Shown here: in pieces, positions 5,758-6,035 of the stretch
Layout: every line of letters begins with the position of its first letter
Numbering within the stretch: the first letter of the stretch is position 1
Source of the DNA: Pseudomonadota bacterium
Lineage (GTDB): Bacteria > Pseudomonadota > Gammaproteobacteria > Pseudomonadales > Pseudohongiellaceae
Assembly (NCBI GenBank): GCA_022563075.1
Contig: JADFOC010000180.1
Location: 1 to 6,035 of the forward strand
Length of the DNA stretch: 6,035 nucleotides
Direction: 5' to 3'
Notes under the pieces: model-generated
Seen by the model: only the letters and a program-made list of their open reading frames with translations
What the model was told of the DNA's origin: nothing
Databases searched by the model: none
Program-made: the position numbers and the translations under genes

Positions 5758-6035
5758 ATGCCTGTCAATCAATCCTGGCTCGACCAAGTCGAAGAACCAG
5801 CTCTCGAACCAGAGCTACCCATCTGCGATCCCCATCATCACCTTTGGGATCGCCCCCAGAGTCGATACCTGTTAGACGAGTTGCTGTTGGACACAGACAG
5901 CGGTCACAACGTGCGCTCCACCGTGTTCGTCGAGTGCATGTCCATGTATCGCCACAGTGCTACCACCGCCATGGCACCGGTAGGAGAAACAGAATTCGTA
6001 CAAGGCATCGCCGCACAGAGTGCCAGCGGACAGTA
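5758..6035 (+). CDS. Amidohydrolase-2 family metal-dependent hydrolase, 3'-truncated by window edge
   Basis: From ATG 5758 the frame is open for 92 codons to the window edge. After a short leader (MPVNQSWLDQVEEPALEPEL) comes ICDPHHHLWDRP (22-33), the first metal-binding strand of TIM-barrel amidohydrolases, with the H-x-H pair His26/His28. YLLDELLLDT (37-46), GHNVRSTVFVECMSMYR (49-65) and PVGETEFVQGIAAQSASG (74-91) follow. This pattern matches PF04909/COG3618, the group of L-fuconolactonase and 2-pyrone-4,6-dicarboxylate hydrolase. Members hydrolyse lactones or related ring compounds in the cytoplasm. The substrate cannot be told from this fragment. A weak GGAAA sits six bases before the start. 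The gene starts 93 bases after the methyltransferase gene on the same strand, with a direct repeat between them, so it could be read through or have its own promoter. Confidence 0.88.
   Translation, partial: MPVNQSWLDQVEEPALEPELPICDPHHHLWDRPQSRYLLDELLLDTDSGHNVRSTVFVECMSMYRHSATTAMAPVGETEFVQGIAAQSASGQ

Overview
The window looks like a chromosomal segment of a gammaproteobacterium, probably free-living. That placement is inferred from balanced base composition, the style of the proteins (an MsbA-related ABC exporter, a PlsC-type acyltransferase, an amidohydrolase-2 enzyme) and Shine-Dalgarno-led genes with frequent GTG/TTG starts. No rRNA, tRNA, insertion sequence or CRISPR array is visible, so species-level placement is not possible from this sequence.

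Layout. Positions 1-785 (minus strand) hold most of a phospholipid-type acyltransferase that runs off the left edge. It lies 93 bases downstream of, and on the same strand as, a complete ABC half-transporter with fused membrane and ATPase domains (879-2711, minus). A 233-base spacer separates this pair from a divergent plus-strand gene for a DUF2971 protein (2945-3847). That gene converges, with only a 14-base gap, on a small minus-strand gene for a secreted or membrane-anchored 85-residue protein with a YLDP motif and an acidic tail (3862-4119). Across a 147-base divergent spacer lies a plus-strand gene (4267-5664) for a two-part protein with a C-terminal class I SAM-dependent methyltransferase. 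After a short spacer containing a perfect 13-base tandem direct repeat, the start of an amidohydrolase-2 family gene (5758-6035) runs off the right edge.

How the genes may work together. Several products point to the cell envelope: the acyltransferase makes or remodels membrane lipid, the MsbA-like exporter would flip or export an amphipathic molecule, and the YLDP protein is membrane-targeted. The methyltransferase belongs to a NoeA-like family that I associate with surface or exported glycans. DUF2971 and the amidohydrolase have no obvious link to this theme.

The most interesting observation is that the N-terminal half of the methyltransferase protein, usually left unnamed, carries a D-x4-N...I-D pattern with the spacing of a protein-kinase/aminoglycoside-phosphotransferase catalytic loop. 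That suggests a kinase-like domain fused to a methyltransferase, conceptually like the O-antigen capping enzyme WbdD but in the opposite domain order. The divergently paired YLDP membrane protein is its natural candidate partner.
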